Of a DNA stretch of 64,000 nt, positions 37,579 through 46,050 are shown one piece after another. Positions within the stretch are counted from its first letter, which is position 1. Every line of letters starts with the position of its first letter. A model generated the notes under the pieces. The model was given only the letters and a program-made list of their open reading frames with translations, was not told where the DNA came from and made no database searches. This DNA comes from Ruegeria sp. THAF57 (GTDB taxonomy: Bacteria; Pseudomonadota; Alphaproteobacteria; Rhodobacterales; Rhodobacteraceae), in contig NZ_CAIWNQ010000010.1 in assembly GCF_903914075.1 (NCBI RefSeq), forward strand, positions 83,130 through 147,129, given 5' to 3'. The position numbers and the translations under genes are program-made.

Positions 37579-38244
37579 ATGAAACATGCAACCGCTAAAA
37601 GCTTCGAGCCGACCAATGACGACGTCATCGCCGTACCCCCAATTCTGCCTCACCCAAAGTGCGGCACCGAGGTCCCAAACGATGGTGAAGATCTGATTGC
37701 AGTGAACCCCCTGCCCCTTGGTGCGGTTCCTGCCGAAGGTTCTGGTGACGACGTTATCGCCGTGCCGCCGATCATGCCCGACCCAAGATGCGGCACCGAG
37801 GTACCACAGGATGGCGAAGACCTGATCGCAGTGAATCCGCTGCCCTATGGTGCGGTTCCTGCGGGTGAAGGTGATGATCTGGTTGCCGTGGCTCCATTGC
37901 CGCATGGCGCAGTTCCTGCCGGTGAAGGTGACGACGTCATCGCCGTGCCGCCGATCATGCCCAATCCCAGGTGCGGTACCGAGGTGCCTCAGGATGGTGA
38001 GGACCTGGTCGCAGTGAATCCCCTGCCCGTTGACCCGATCGTTCTGGACATGGGTGATGACGTCATTGCCGTCCCCCCGATCCTAACTGATCCCAGATGC
38101 GGCACCGAAGTCCCGGAGGACGAGTATGACCTGACGGATATGACGCCCCCGCCGCTGTGCGAAATCGTTCCGACCATGGGCGGAGAAGACATCTGCGGAA
38201 CCCCCGTTCCAACCGATAGCTTCTTTGTTGACCTGGTTGCCTAA
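37579..38244 (+). CDS. Acidic proline-rich repeat protein, unknown function
   Basis: 221 residues with no recognised domain. After MKHATAKSFEPTN it consists of alternating short units: DDVIAVPPI-x-P-x-P-[KR]-CGTEVP followed by DGEDLIAVNPLP-x-GAVPAGEG. The core [GN]-[DE]-D-[VL]-[IV]-A-V-x-P-[IL] occurs eight times, and a degenerate ninth follows. Each of the four VPPI units is followed by one Cys-Gly-Thr. There is no signal peptide or membrane segment and the pI must be very low. It lies between type I secretion genes and an RTX gene, shares their leader and a MKH start, so export by the type I system is likely but unproven. The C-terminus (TDSFFVDLVA) has the hydrophobic end seen in some type I substrates. 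It could be a structural or adhesive protein, or a precursor of repeated peptides. Confidence 0.8.
   Translation: MKHATAKSFEPTNDDVIAVPPILPHPKCGTEVPNDGEDLIAVNPLPLGAVPAEGSGDDVIAVPPIMPDPRCGTEVPQDGEDLIAVNPLPYGAVPAGEGDDLVAVAPLPHGAVPAGEGDDVIAVPPIMPNPRCGTEVPQDGEDLVAVNPLPVDPIVLDMGDDVIAVPPILTDPRCGTEVPEDEYDLTDMTPPPLCEIVPTMGGEDICGTPVPTDSFFVDLVA
37618..38154 (+). repeat. Tandem coding repeats of the D-D-V-I-A-V-x-P motif
   Basis: Nine motif copies in four A/B pairs plus one extra B-like copy. Type A encodes DDVIAVPPI and is followed by CGTEVP; type B encodes GEDLIAVNPLP (or DDLVAVAPLP). The last copy (EYDLTDMTPPP) is degenerate. DNA identity between copies is high (for example GACGACGTCATCGCCGT recurring), indicating recent duplication. 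Confidence 0.85.
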
Positions 38245-38287
38245 GTGGGCGAACCCACCGCGATCACATATCGCGGCTCAACCAAAA

Positions 38288-38394
38288 CCCGGGCGACTGA
38301 GTTTCAATCAAAACAGACGCCCGGGCAAGCAAAGAGAATAGTAATAACTTACCGGCTGGAGCCTGAAACGGCGCCAGCCGGATTGCCCCTTTTC
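38288..38394 (+). terminator. Two hairpins after the repeat-protein gene
   Basis: CCCGGGCG at 38288-38295 pairs with CGCCCGGG at 38318-38325, and CCGGCTGG at 38352-38359 pairs with CCAGCCGG at 38374-38381, the second followed by CCCCTTTT. They probably end the repeat-protein transcript before the next leader. Confidence 0.6.
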
Positions 38395-38411
38395 GGATTG
38401 AGTGAACTAAA

Positions 38412-38485
38412 TTTTTGTCATACTTTGTAACAACTTAACTCGTTTTTCACCGTTGAGATCAAGGATCTGAAAAACCACATCTTTC
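38412..38485 (+). promoter_or_regulatory. Conserved leader, copy 2 (RTX gene)
   Basis: Second copy of the leader with the same TTTGTCATACTTTGTAACA core and downstream AACCAC block, 122 bp before the RTX start codon. The genes also share MKH at their N-termini, pointing to an old duplication of promoter plus first codons. Confidence 0.65.
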
Positions 38486-38553
38486 CTATGAACTGTGATG
38501 CGAATGGGTCCGTCTTTCGGGCCCTGATCATCCAAAAAAACAGGAGGAAAGAC

Positions 38554-41385
38554 ATGAAACATGTTAGCAAATCTAAGGTTCACTCCGCTGCAAAAGGCAC
38601 GGTCAACGTAACGATCGGAATCGGCGAAACCGAGGACGAAATCATCGTTGTACCGCCGGTATATCCTCAGCCTGAAGGCGTTGATGAAATCTCTATGGAC
38701 GACGAGCAGATCGGAGGGTTTCTGACCCTTGACGCCGATGCAGAGGATACAACCGTATCCGCGGACGAGGCCGGTCTTTGGATCGACAGTGCCAGCACCG
38801 CAACCATAACGCCCCCTGCGCCCGATCAGAGCTGGGCGCGCAGTGGCACCGAGCTAAACAAGTTCAGCTATGTGTTCAGCGTGAACAAGTTCCTGTCTGC
38901 TGGCGAGCACCGCATGGCCGAAGGGCAGACCAACTTTACGAACTCGGTCCAGAACGGGGCGAAATCTAACGAGAAAAAAGCCTTTACCAAGATTGTCGGC
39001 AACAGCGGGGACAATGTCATCTACGGTATGGGATCTCTGACTTACCAGCACCGAGGAGAAGATATTCACACCTATATCCACGATGACCTTATCTATGGTG
39101 GTGCTGGCAACGACATCATTTACGGCTTCGCAGGCGATGATGTTCTTTTTGGTGAAGAGGGCAACGACGTCCTCTATGGCGGAGACGGAAACGACTACTT
39201 GTCGGGTGGTGAAGGCAAGAACGTCCTCGTCGGTGGCGCTGGCAATGACATTCTGGTTGCCGGGAACGAAGGTGACAAACTCTTTGGTGGTACCGGCAGC
39301 GATCAGCTTTATGGGGGGGACGGCGACGACATCCTGTCCACTGGATATATCGAGACAGGCAGCGCGGATTTCCTTCACGGCGGCAAAGGCGCTGACACCT
39401 TCATCATAGGAGCCGTGCCAGAACCGGCACCGGTTGTGCCAGGCAACGAGTCGTCAGGTGGCCCATCCGCAGGTTTGATCACGGGCCTGACCGGTTTCGC
39501 GGTTGCCAAGATGATGCCCGGTAAAAAGTTCATGGAGTATGTGGCCAAGACCGTTGTCGGCGGGCTGATCGACATGTTCAAAACCGATGAACAGCCGGTT
39601 CAAACCGAAGAACCAACCGCATTGGCTCTGGTGACAATCAACGACTTCAACCCGCTTGAAGACAAGATCACCGTGCCTGTGAACGTGACAGGGCTTGTGG
39701 CGATTGATATCCAAGCGTCGATGGTGGCCAACGCAGCCTTTGACTTGGTGACAATTGATCCCGCCGACAATAAGCCAAAGGTGATCGCAACATTTTTCTG
39801 GGATGATGCGTCAAACATCTTCCCGTGGGCCGAAACCATCTCGCAGGGGAATGCAGATGCGTTTATCCAGCGGTTGCGGGAAACGGCAATCATCAGTGGT
39901 CCGGATGGCGTGCAGTATGGCATGGGGCAGCGGATTGATCTGGGCCTGAGTGCCGAGGAAATCGCAGGGCTCGGAACCAGCAAATTCGTCTCGTTTGGTG
40001 CCTTCGGCGGTATTTCGATGGTCGGCAGCGATGACGGTGACCGGCAGCTGGGCACCAACCATAACGATGTTCTGCAGGCCTATGTCTCGGAGCGGGATAT
40101 ATATGGCGGTGACGAGGCCGAAATTCGTAACGACGGTAACGACGTGCTGCACGGCTTTGGCGGCGATGACATCCTTGCGGGTGGCGGTGGCTTCAACAAG
40201 CTCTATGGCGGCGAAGGCAATGACACCGCCTGGTATGGTGACAGTCTGAGCGGCATTTATGTCGACATGACCGACAAGAAGTCTGATACCCACGGCGACT
40301 ATTACTGGGCCTGGCACGGCAACAGCGCCAGTTCTTTCGACATCAATGCGGAAGATCGGGACACCGAAGGGCATGACTTGCTTTGGAGTGTGGAGAACAT
40401 CCACGGCAGCGATCATGACGATGTCATCATCGGCGACGACGACAACAACATCTTCACCACCGGTGCAGGCAATGACGTTCTGACAGGTGGAGGCGGTGCC
40501 GACACGTTTGTCATGACCGGCGGAGAAAACGAGATCACCGATTTCAGTGCCCAAGACGGCGACCGGATCGAGATCGACATGGGCGCCTATGGCATGACGA
40601 ACTGGTTCGATCTGGATCATCGCATCGAGAACGGAAAGATCGTTCTGTTCAGCAAGGCGACCGGCGAGGTCATCGTGCGCTATGATGATGGCGGGAATGG
40701 CTTTGACATTTCCCTGATCGACCTGCGCAGTCTGATTGGCAACGATGAAGACGGCTATCAGGTTGTCTATGAACCGCCCTTTGGCGCGAACACGCTGGAG
40801 TGGTTCGAAAAATACGGCAACCAGATCAGCGTTGAAACCGGCGAAACCGCCCATGGTACTGATAGCTGGGACTATATGATCGGTGGCGACGGCAACGATC
40901 TGACCAACCTCTATGGCGGCGGCGGAGACGACTATCTTGTCGGCGGTGGCGCTTCCTTCACCACTCTGGATGGGGGCGACGGCAACGACATCCTCATGAT
41001 ACGCAAAGGGGCGTTGATCACCAATGCCTATGGCGGTGATGGGGATGACGTTCTGATCCTGGATGCGGACCAGCAGATGCAGGCCGGATTTGCGAGCCTG
41101 TTCGGTGGGGAAGGCAGCGATACCTTTGTCATCACCGGCCCGGGCAGCCAGTATGGTGGTCAGGTGATCCGGGACTTCGACGCAGACGACTCGATTGTCC
41201 TCGATCTGGATGGGTTCGGGATCTCATCTCTGGACCAACTTCATATCGAATGGCGTTCCAATACGCATTGGGTCACGGCAAACGGCCAAAAAGTCATCAG
41301 TGTCCAGGGTGTCGATGAGCATTTCGACGTCATGCAGCACATCAGCGAACTGACGGTTCAGCAATCGCAGGACTGGGGTATCTGA
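38554..41385 (+). CDS. RTX calcium-binding secreted protein
   Basis: 943 residues from the ATG at 38554 (preceded by AGGAGG; an in-frame ATG 22 codons upstream has no ribosome site). The N-terminus MKHVSKSKVHSAAKGTVNV is followed by EDEIIVVPPVYPQP, the same motif as in the neighbouring repeat protein. Glycine-rich nonapeptides (GGAGNDIIYG, GGDGNDYLSG) form blocks near residues 180-290, 525-560, 625-650 and 780-870; they bind calcium in a beta-roll after export. A hydrophobic segment (SAGLITGLTGFAVAKMM, about residue 303) is unusual for RTX proteins and may insert into membranes. No enzyme domain was recognised. It is the probable main substrate of the adjacent type I secretion system. Confidence 0.88.
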   Translation: MKHVSKSKVHSAAKGTVNVTIGIGETEDEIIVVPPVYPQPEGVDEISMDDEQIGGFLTLDADAEDTTVSADEAGLWIDSASTATITPPAPDQSWARSGTELNKFSYVFSVNKFLSAGEHRMAEGQTNFTNSVQNGAKSNEKKAFTKIVGNSGDNVIYGMGSLTYQHRGEDIHTYIHDDLIYGGAGNDIIYGFAGDDVLFGEEGNDVLYGGDGNDYLSGGEGKNVLVGGAGNDILVAGNEGDKLFGGTGSDQLYGGDGDDILSTGYIETGSADFLHGGKGADTFIIGAVPEPAPVVPGNESSGGPSAGLITGLTGFAVAKMMPGKKFMEYVAKTVVGGLIDMFKTDEQPVQTEEPTALALVTINDFNPLEDKITVPVNVTGLVAIDIQASMVANAAFDLVTIDPADNKPKVIATFFWDDASNIFPWAETISQGNADAFIQRLRETAIISGPDGVQYGMGQRIDLGLSAEEIAGLGTSKFVSFGAFGGISMVGSDDGDRQLGTNHNDVLQAYVSERDIYGGDEAEIRNDGNDVLHGFGGDDILAGGGGFNKLYGGEGNDTAWYGDSLSGIYVDMTDKKSDTHGDYYWAWHGNSASSFDINAEDRDTEGHDLLWSVENIHGSDHDDVIIGDDDNNIFTTGAGNDVLTGGGGADTFVMTGGENEITDFSAQDGDRIEIDMGAYGMTNWFDLDHRIENGKIVLFSKATGEVIVRYDDGGNGFDISLIDLRSLIGNDEDGYQVVYEPPFGANTLEWFEKYGNQISVETGETAHGTDSWDYMIGGDGNDLTNLYGGGGDDYLVGGGASFTTLDGGDGNDILMIRKGALITNAYGGDGDDVLILDADQQMQAGFASLFGGEGSDTFVITGPGSQYGGQVIRDFDADDSIVLDLDGFGISSLDQLHIEWRSNTHWVTANGQKVISVQGVDEHFDVMQHISELTVQQSQDWGI

Positions 41386-41408
41386 TCATCGCCCAACCTA
41401 CAAAACGT

Positions 41409-41440
41409 CTCAGCCGGTCCTGATCGGCTGAGGCTTTCTT
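41409..41440 (+). terminator. Rho-independent terminator after the RTX gene
   Basis: CTCAGCCG at 41409-41416 pairs with CGGCTGAG at 41425-41432 around an 8-nt loop, followed by GCTTTCTT, 24 bp after the stop codon. Confidence 0.8.
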
Positions 41441-41459
41441 GACAAGTTCGATCAGACAG

Positions 41460-41484
41460 TGACGCAAAGTTAATTTTTGCGTCA
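41460..41484. promoter_or_regulatory. Perfect inverted repeat upstream of the third secreted-protein gene
   Basis: TGACGCAAA at 41460-41468 and TTTGCGTCA at 41476-41484, 7 bp apart, within a 353-bp gap. It looks like a regulator-binding site. The following TCATTCTAAATTT and CGCGTAACAGC loosely resemble parts of the leader found before the repeat-protein and RTX genes. The rest of the gap up to 41738 shows no gene. Confidence 0.5.
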
Positions 41485-41738
41485 TTCTAAATTTGGCAAA
41501 GACCCGCGTAACAGCGTCGATCTATTGCCTATAATCTCCATAACCCTATGACAAATGGCGTTTTTCGGCACATCGAAAAGGGTGATTTAGGCCCATATCC
41601 GCACAGTAAATTTTGTTAATGAACTCTTAACGTGCCCTGAACTTCTAACTTGTTACGCAAGTTGGGTCCGGCGTGGTCGGGCGTAGAAAGCCGCAAAATT
41701 TCGGCTGAAACAAAGACAAGATGGGAGTCTATTTCAAG

Positions 41739-44303
41739 ATGAGTAATGGTACATATGAAGAGTTTCGCGACGCGCTACGCGCGTTTGAATCTGGCTGGGA
41801 CCGGGAACGCTATGACGCTGGGGCCATCCAGGATTGGCAGTTGAACCAATGGGCCAGAGGGGAGGTGACGGACTTCTATCCAAACTATTCCAACTGGTCG
41901 GACCTGAGCAGCGATGAATGGGACGCCATGTCTTATCGCTCGATGAATTCTCTGGGTTTTGTAGGCTATCAATTCGGCGAGGCGTTGCTGATCGACCTGG
42001 GATATTACACCGACGACGTCTATTACGGAAACGGTGCAGCGTCGAACACATGGGACGGGACCTGGACCGGAAAAAACGGGGTAAATTCCCTGGCGGACTT
42101 TACCACCGCCGAAGCGCAGGAACGCGCAATACAAGAAGCCTTTGGATATAACCTTCAGGTCATCGAAACCGGGCTTGGGTATCAGGGGGAAAGCCTGTCC
42201 GACTATCTGGGAACAACCCGAACCTACATAGAGAACGGACAGGAAATTTCTGTCATCCTCACCCTAACCGGTATTATGGCCGCCGCGCATCTTCGGGGCG
42301 CGTGGGGAACATTGTCGCTGCTGCAAGGCGGAAATGTCTCGACCGACGAATACGGCACCTCGATCCTGCGCTATGTTTCGCAGTTCGGCGGGTATGATGC
42401 GCCGACGGTTGAAGATGCGATCAAGGTCTATACGGATGGTGTTCTGCCCACGGATACAGGCGACACCGGGGAAACCTCTCCGCCTATTGTTCCGCCAACA
42501 ACCCCGCCAACGCCAACCGAACCGACCGGTAATGGGACGGCGGATACGACCGAGGCGACGGCTGATGTGGTGATCACATGGGCCTGGGGGTCCAACACCA
42601 CGGTTCCCGATTTTGACCCTACATCAGATACGATCTTTATCTCATGGGTCGGTGCCGACGCGCTGGACGTCAGCGAGGTGAATGACTCGGTCGTGTTCGC
42701 GATCCCGTCGAACAACCAGACGACGACACTCAGCGGTGTGACCCTAGCCGATCTCAGCGCAGCCAATTTCACCATTCTGGACGCCACCGCCGCAACCGAA
42801 GTGCTGAGCCTTGTCGGAGGCACCACCACGCCAGACCAAGGTGGCCACGGCCATCAACACATGCACGTTACCCTAAGCCTTGCCAGTGCCGCGCAAGTCA
42901 TCAACGGGTTCATGCCCGCAATGGGGGACGTCATCGAAATCGAGGCGGACATCACCGCCGAAGCCTTCGCGATCTTTGAAGAAAGCGGAGATGCCTTAGG
43001 CCAGACTGTTCGGATCGAATTGACTGACGGGAGCGGAACCAAACAGATCATTTTCACCGGATTTGGTCTGACTGACTTCGAAATCAGCAACTTTTCGGTC
43101 GCGGATCAGGCGGTTCTGAATGAGGTATCCGCGGCGCTCGGGCAAGTCGTCACCACTCCGGGCACTGGGCAAGGATACACACTTGCCTACGATGCGGATG
43201 GATCGAACCCACCTGCGATCAATGGAAACACGGATGCCGGAGGGTTGAAATACCGCGCCGACAGCAATGCCGACGACATAACCGGGTTCCGTCCCGGTAT
43301 TGATGAGCTGGATTTTGGCGGAACCTCGGTCCACGGCATGATCGTGACCAAATCACCTGCCGGAGAAATCGTCATCGACAGTCCGTGGTCCGATGCGGCG
43401 CAGATTGTTCAGGGCGTGACGTTTCAAGACGTCACGATCGATGATTTCGGCATCGTCGGGAACGAGCATCTGCGGCAGGACATGGGCGGCGTCATCAGTT
43501 GGGAACAGGGGCTTGGCCCGCGCGCAGCTGATACCGTTTATGTCCGCAGTCACGAATACGGCGTGCATGAGGTGATCGACGGGTTTGATCCGACCACCAT
43601 GAAGCTTAGCTTTCTCTACTTTGGGACACGCGAACGCCTGACCGTGGAGGACAGCGGCGAGGGTCTGCTGATCTCGTCCCTTCCGACCGGGCAGAGCATC
43701 ACACTGACCGGTGTGACCAAAGCCGATCTGATCCCGGGCCTCATTGAGTTCCACCACGATCAGGTTATGGAGGATAATCTGGAGGTGCCCTTCGGCTTTG
43801 ATCAGAACGACGTGACTCTGGTTGACCGCACTATGTTGCTAACCCCGCAAGCCCCTGCGGGGCAGACAACAGACGGGCATCAAACCAGAACCGGCGATCT
43901 GACCGGAACCTCCGCGGGTTCGGACAATGGCAATGGCACGGATGACGGGTCCACCGGGTCGGGTGACAGTCAATCTAGCGATACGCAGACGTTTGGCGCG
44001 GGAGTGGATGTCGCCGAACTTACGTGGAACTGGGGCGCGAAAACCGCGATAGCCGGCTTCAATCGAAAGGAAGATGTATTGGATTTCAATTCTCTGGGTG
44101 CAGGCGATGTCGCAGTCAACGAGATTGGCGATGATCTGGTGTTTGAGGTTGTCGGCAATGGGGGCCATACGATCACCCTCAAGGATGTTCAGGCAGAAGA
44201 CCTGAGCCTTGGCAACCTGACGGCCGACGTTTGGAATACGATCGACGAGGCGAACAGCGCACTGGTAAGCCAGCTTGAAAACCTCGGGATGTCGATCGCC
44301 TGA
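41739..44303 (+). CDS. Large modular secreted protein with lysozyme-like N-terminal domain
   Basis: 854 residues; the start at 41739 has GGGAG upstream (an earlier in-frame ATG lies at 41721). Residues 1-210 begin TYEEFRDALRAFESG and contain SMNSLGFVGYQFGEALLIDLGYY; the ESG followed by GYQFGE recalls the active-site region of lysozyme-like or transglycosylase folds (candidate Glu17). After a Pro/Thr linker there are several beta modules. The first and last share the pattern W-x-W-G...F-D/N-...-D (ITWAWGSNTTVPDFDPTSD and LTWNWGAKTAIAGFNRKED), a module seen attached to chitinase-like enzymes. A His-rich loop (GGHGHQHMHVT) lies in between. No signal peptide; export by the nearby type I system is inferred. 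The activity is not established. Confidence 0.72.
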   Translation: MSNGTYEEFRDALRAFESGWDRERYDAGAIQDWQLNQWARGEVTDFYPNYSNWSDLSSDEWDAMSYRSMNSLGFVGYQFGEALLIDLGYYTDDVYYGNGAASNTWDGTWTGKNGVNSLADFTTAEAQERAIQEAFGYNLQVIETGLGYQGESLSDYLGTTRTYIENGQEISVILTLTGIMAAAHLRGAWGTLSLLQGGNVSTDEYGTSILRYVSQFGGYDAPTVEDAIKVYTDGVLPTDTGDTGETSPPIVPPTTPPTPTEPTGNGTADTTEATADVVITWAWGSNTTVPDFDPTSDTIFISWVGADALDVSEVNDSVVFAIPSNNQTTTLSGVTLADLSAANFTILDATAATEVLSLVGGTTTPDQGGHGHQHMHVTLSLASAAQVINGFMPAMGDVIEIEADITAEAFAIFEESGDALGQTVRIELTDGSGTKQIIFTGFGLTDFEISNFSVADQAVLNEVSAALGQVVTTPGTGQGYTLAYDADGSNPPAINGNTDAGGLKYRADSNADDITGFRPGIDELDFGGTSVHGMIVTKSPAGEIVIDSPWSDAAQIVQGVTFQDVTIDDFGIVGNEHLRQDMGGVISWEQGLGPRAADTVYVRSHEYGVHEVIDGFDPTTMKLSFLYFGTRERLTVEDSGEGLLISSLPTGQSITLTGVTKADLIPGLIEFHHDQVMEDNLEVPFGFDQNDVTLVDRTMLLTPQAPAGQTTDGHQTRTGDLTGTSAGSDNGNGTDDGSTGSGDSQSSDTQTFGAGVDVAELTWNWGAKTAIAGFNRKEDVLDFNSLGAGDVAVNEIGDDLVFEVVGNGGHTITLKDVQAEDLSLGNLTADVWNTIDEANSALVSQLENLGMSIA

Positions 44304-44318
44304 TATCTGCCCATGAAA

Positions 44319-44350
44319 CGCCCGCCCAGTTTCTTGGGCGGGCGTATTTG
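44319..44350 (+). terminator. Strong Rho-independent terminator
   Basis: CGCCCGCCCA at 44319-44328 pairs perfectly with TGGGCGGGCG at 44335-44344, followed by TATTTG, 15 bp after the stop of the modular secreted protein. Confidence 0.85.
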
Positions 44351-44963
44351 ATCTGAAACATCGGGAACTATCGCAAGGCTAAGGGCGGTTTCAGCGCGTA
44401 AGAGGGGACGACCTCCTGTATTTCAAATTTAAATCCGCGTCGTCATCTCACTTGAAACGCCATATCCCAAGGGCGTGATCCGCCTCGCTGCGTTCTTCGT
44501 TGTCCATTACCGATAGAGATGGTGAAATGAAAATACTTGGACAACATCGACAAACGGGACCGCCTGTTTCGTCGAATTCGAGCATTGGCAATCTGAACCT
44601 GAAGCAATCGCAAACGACTGTATCGATGCGTTCCCGTTCCTCACATCGGATGAGATGGCCGGGTATGTCATCGGGCAGGCCATCGAGGTGAACAGTGCCC
44701 AACTCATGCCATAGCGATACAGGGATGTTGGAAGAACTTCGTCACCTGATGAGTGAAACACAAGCCCTTGGCGCGCGAGGTCGGGTTGTCCGACGGCCTT
44801 CCCCGTTTTATGGGCTGCCGCAGGGCCACCACGTGGCGTTGATCATCTGCAATGTGTTCGCTTACCTGCAAACAAAAACGTTGGAGCGGTCGCTAAATCC
44901 GGTTCCCTTTGACCGACTTGCCGCGCTATCTCTTTCGCACCGCAAGTCGAGGAGATGCAGCGC
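44351..44963. other. Gap with unexplained open stretches, possibly gene remnants
   Basis: 613 bp without a recognised gene. On the plus strand an open stretch without ATG (44526-44714) encodes VEFEHWQSEPEAIANDC and DEMAGYVIGQAIEVNSAQLMP, which look protein-like, and another (44725-44967) encodes MLEELRHLMSETQALGARG and more. No family was recognised for either. They may be fragments of decayed genes or chance frames. Confidence 0.35.
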
Positions 44964-45986
44964 ATGAGCGAGACGGTCAAACTGAATCTGGACGACATCC
45001 AAACCCTGTGTCAGACCGTGTTGGCCAAGTCAGGTTTCGGGCCTGATCATGCACAGGCTATCACCGAGACATTGGCCACCTGCCAGTTTGACGATTGCCA
45101 GTCTCATGGGCTTTTCCGGCTTTTCATGTGCGCCGAAACGATGAAGGCCGGGAAGATCGACGGGCACGCCGCTCCTGTTGTGACCCCATCCGACAACGCA
45201 ATTGTCCGCGTAGATGCCCAAGGCGGAATATCCCTGCTGGCATTCCAAAGCGCCCTGCCAGTTCTGATCGAAAAAACCCGTACCCACGGTATCGCTGCGA
45301 TGGTCATAAACCGATGCTATCATTTCTCTGCATTGTGGCCCGAAGTCGAGCGCCTATCCTCGGCTGGTCTTGCAGCAATGGCCATGGTGCCCAGCCATTC
45401 ATGGGTGGCCCCGGCAGGCGGCACCCGAGGTAGTTTGGGGACAAACCCGCTGGCATTCAGTTGGCCTCGTTCGGGCAAAGATCCCTTTACCTTCGATTTC
45501 GCCACAAGCGCCTTTGCGCGCGGAGAGATTGAGTTGTACCGCCGGGCCGGAAAACCGTTGCCGGAAGGCGTGGCCATAGACAAGGACGGAAACCCGACAA
45601 CCGACCCGCAGGCCGCAATGGAAGGGGCGATGTTGACGTTCGGCAGTTACAAGGGATCAGCCCTTTCGATCATGATCGAATTGCTGGCCGGACCCTTAAT
45701 TGACGATCTTACCAGTCTTGAAAGTATGGAATTCGCCGAAGGTGCGGGCGGTGCCCCCTATCACGGCGAGATCATCCTGGCCTTTGACCCTGCCCAGTTC
45801 AGCGGAGGTCGCGTGTCGGAAAATGACGCGCGGGCCGAGCGTCTGTTTGCGGACATTGCCGATCAGGGGGCACGCTTGCCATCCCAGCGCCGCTATGCTG
45901 CCCGCAGTCGGAATATGGCCCGAGGCTTTGTAGAGGTTTCGAAATCGCTTTACGACGATCTGCAAGTGCTTGCCCAACAAGTCTGA
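44964..45986 (+). CDS. Ldh family (malate/L-lactate-type) oxidoreductase
   Basis: 340 residues of the LDH2/MDH2 family, which has its own NAD(P)-binding fold. Visible features are FDDCQSHGLFRLFMCAETM, INRCYHFSALWPEVERL, GGTRGSLGTNPLAFSWPR and the C-terminal GSYKGSALSIMIELLAGPLI. Members reduce 2-oxo acids or cyclic imines such as pyrroline- or piperideine-2-carboxylate. Arg at QSHGLFR and His in the CYHFS motif correspond to conserved active-site positions. The ATG at 44964 follows GAGGAG. No operon partner, so the substrate is undefined. Confidence 0.88.
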   Translation: MSETVKLNLDDIQTLCQTVLAKSGFGPDHAQAITETLATCQFDDCQSHGLFRLFMCAETMKAGKIDGHAAPVVTPSDNAIVRVDAQGGISLLAFQSALPVLIEKTRTHGIAAMVINRCYHFSALWPEVERLSSAGLAAMAMVPSHSWVAPAGGTRGSLGTNPLAFSWPRSGKDPFTFDFATSAFARGEIELYRRAGKPLPEGVAIDKDGNPTTDPQAAMEGAMLTFGSYKGSALSIMIELLAGPLIDDLTSLESMEFAEGAGGAPYHGEIILAFDPAQFSGGRVSENDARAERLFADIADQGARLPSQRRYAARSRNMARGFVEVSKSLYDDLQVLAQQV

Positions 45987-46050
45987 CGCCCCTTCCCCTT
46001 GGTGATGCGGCTGGCTAAGAAGGTTCTCCAATCAATTTCAGGAGACCCAA

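Noticed and set aside
39811..40854. 347-codon minus-strand frame opposite the RTX gene
   Set aside because: Arises from the repetitive glycine/aspartate codons of the RTX repeats; no independent support.
39091..41160. Regular short DNA repeats resembling a CRISPR array
   Set aside because: They are in-frame RTX nonapeptide codons with variable spacing and no constant repeat/spacer structure.
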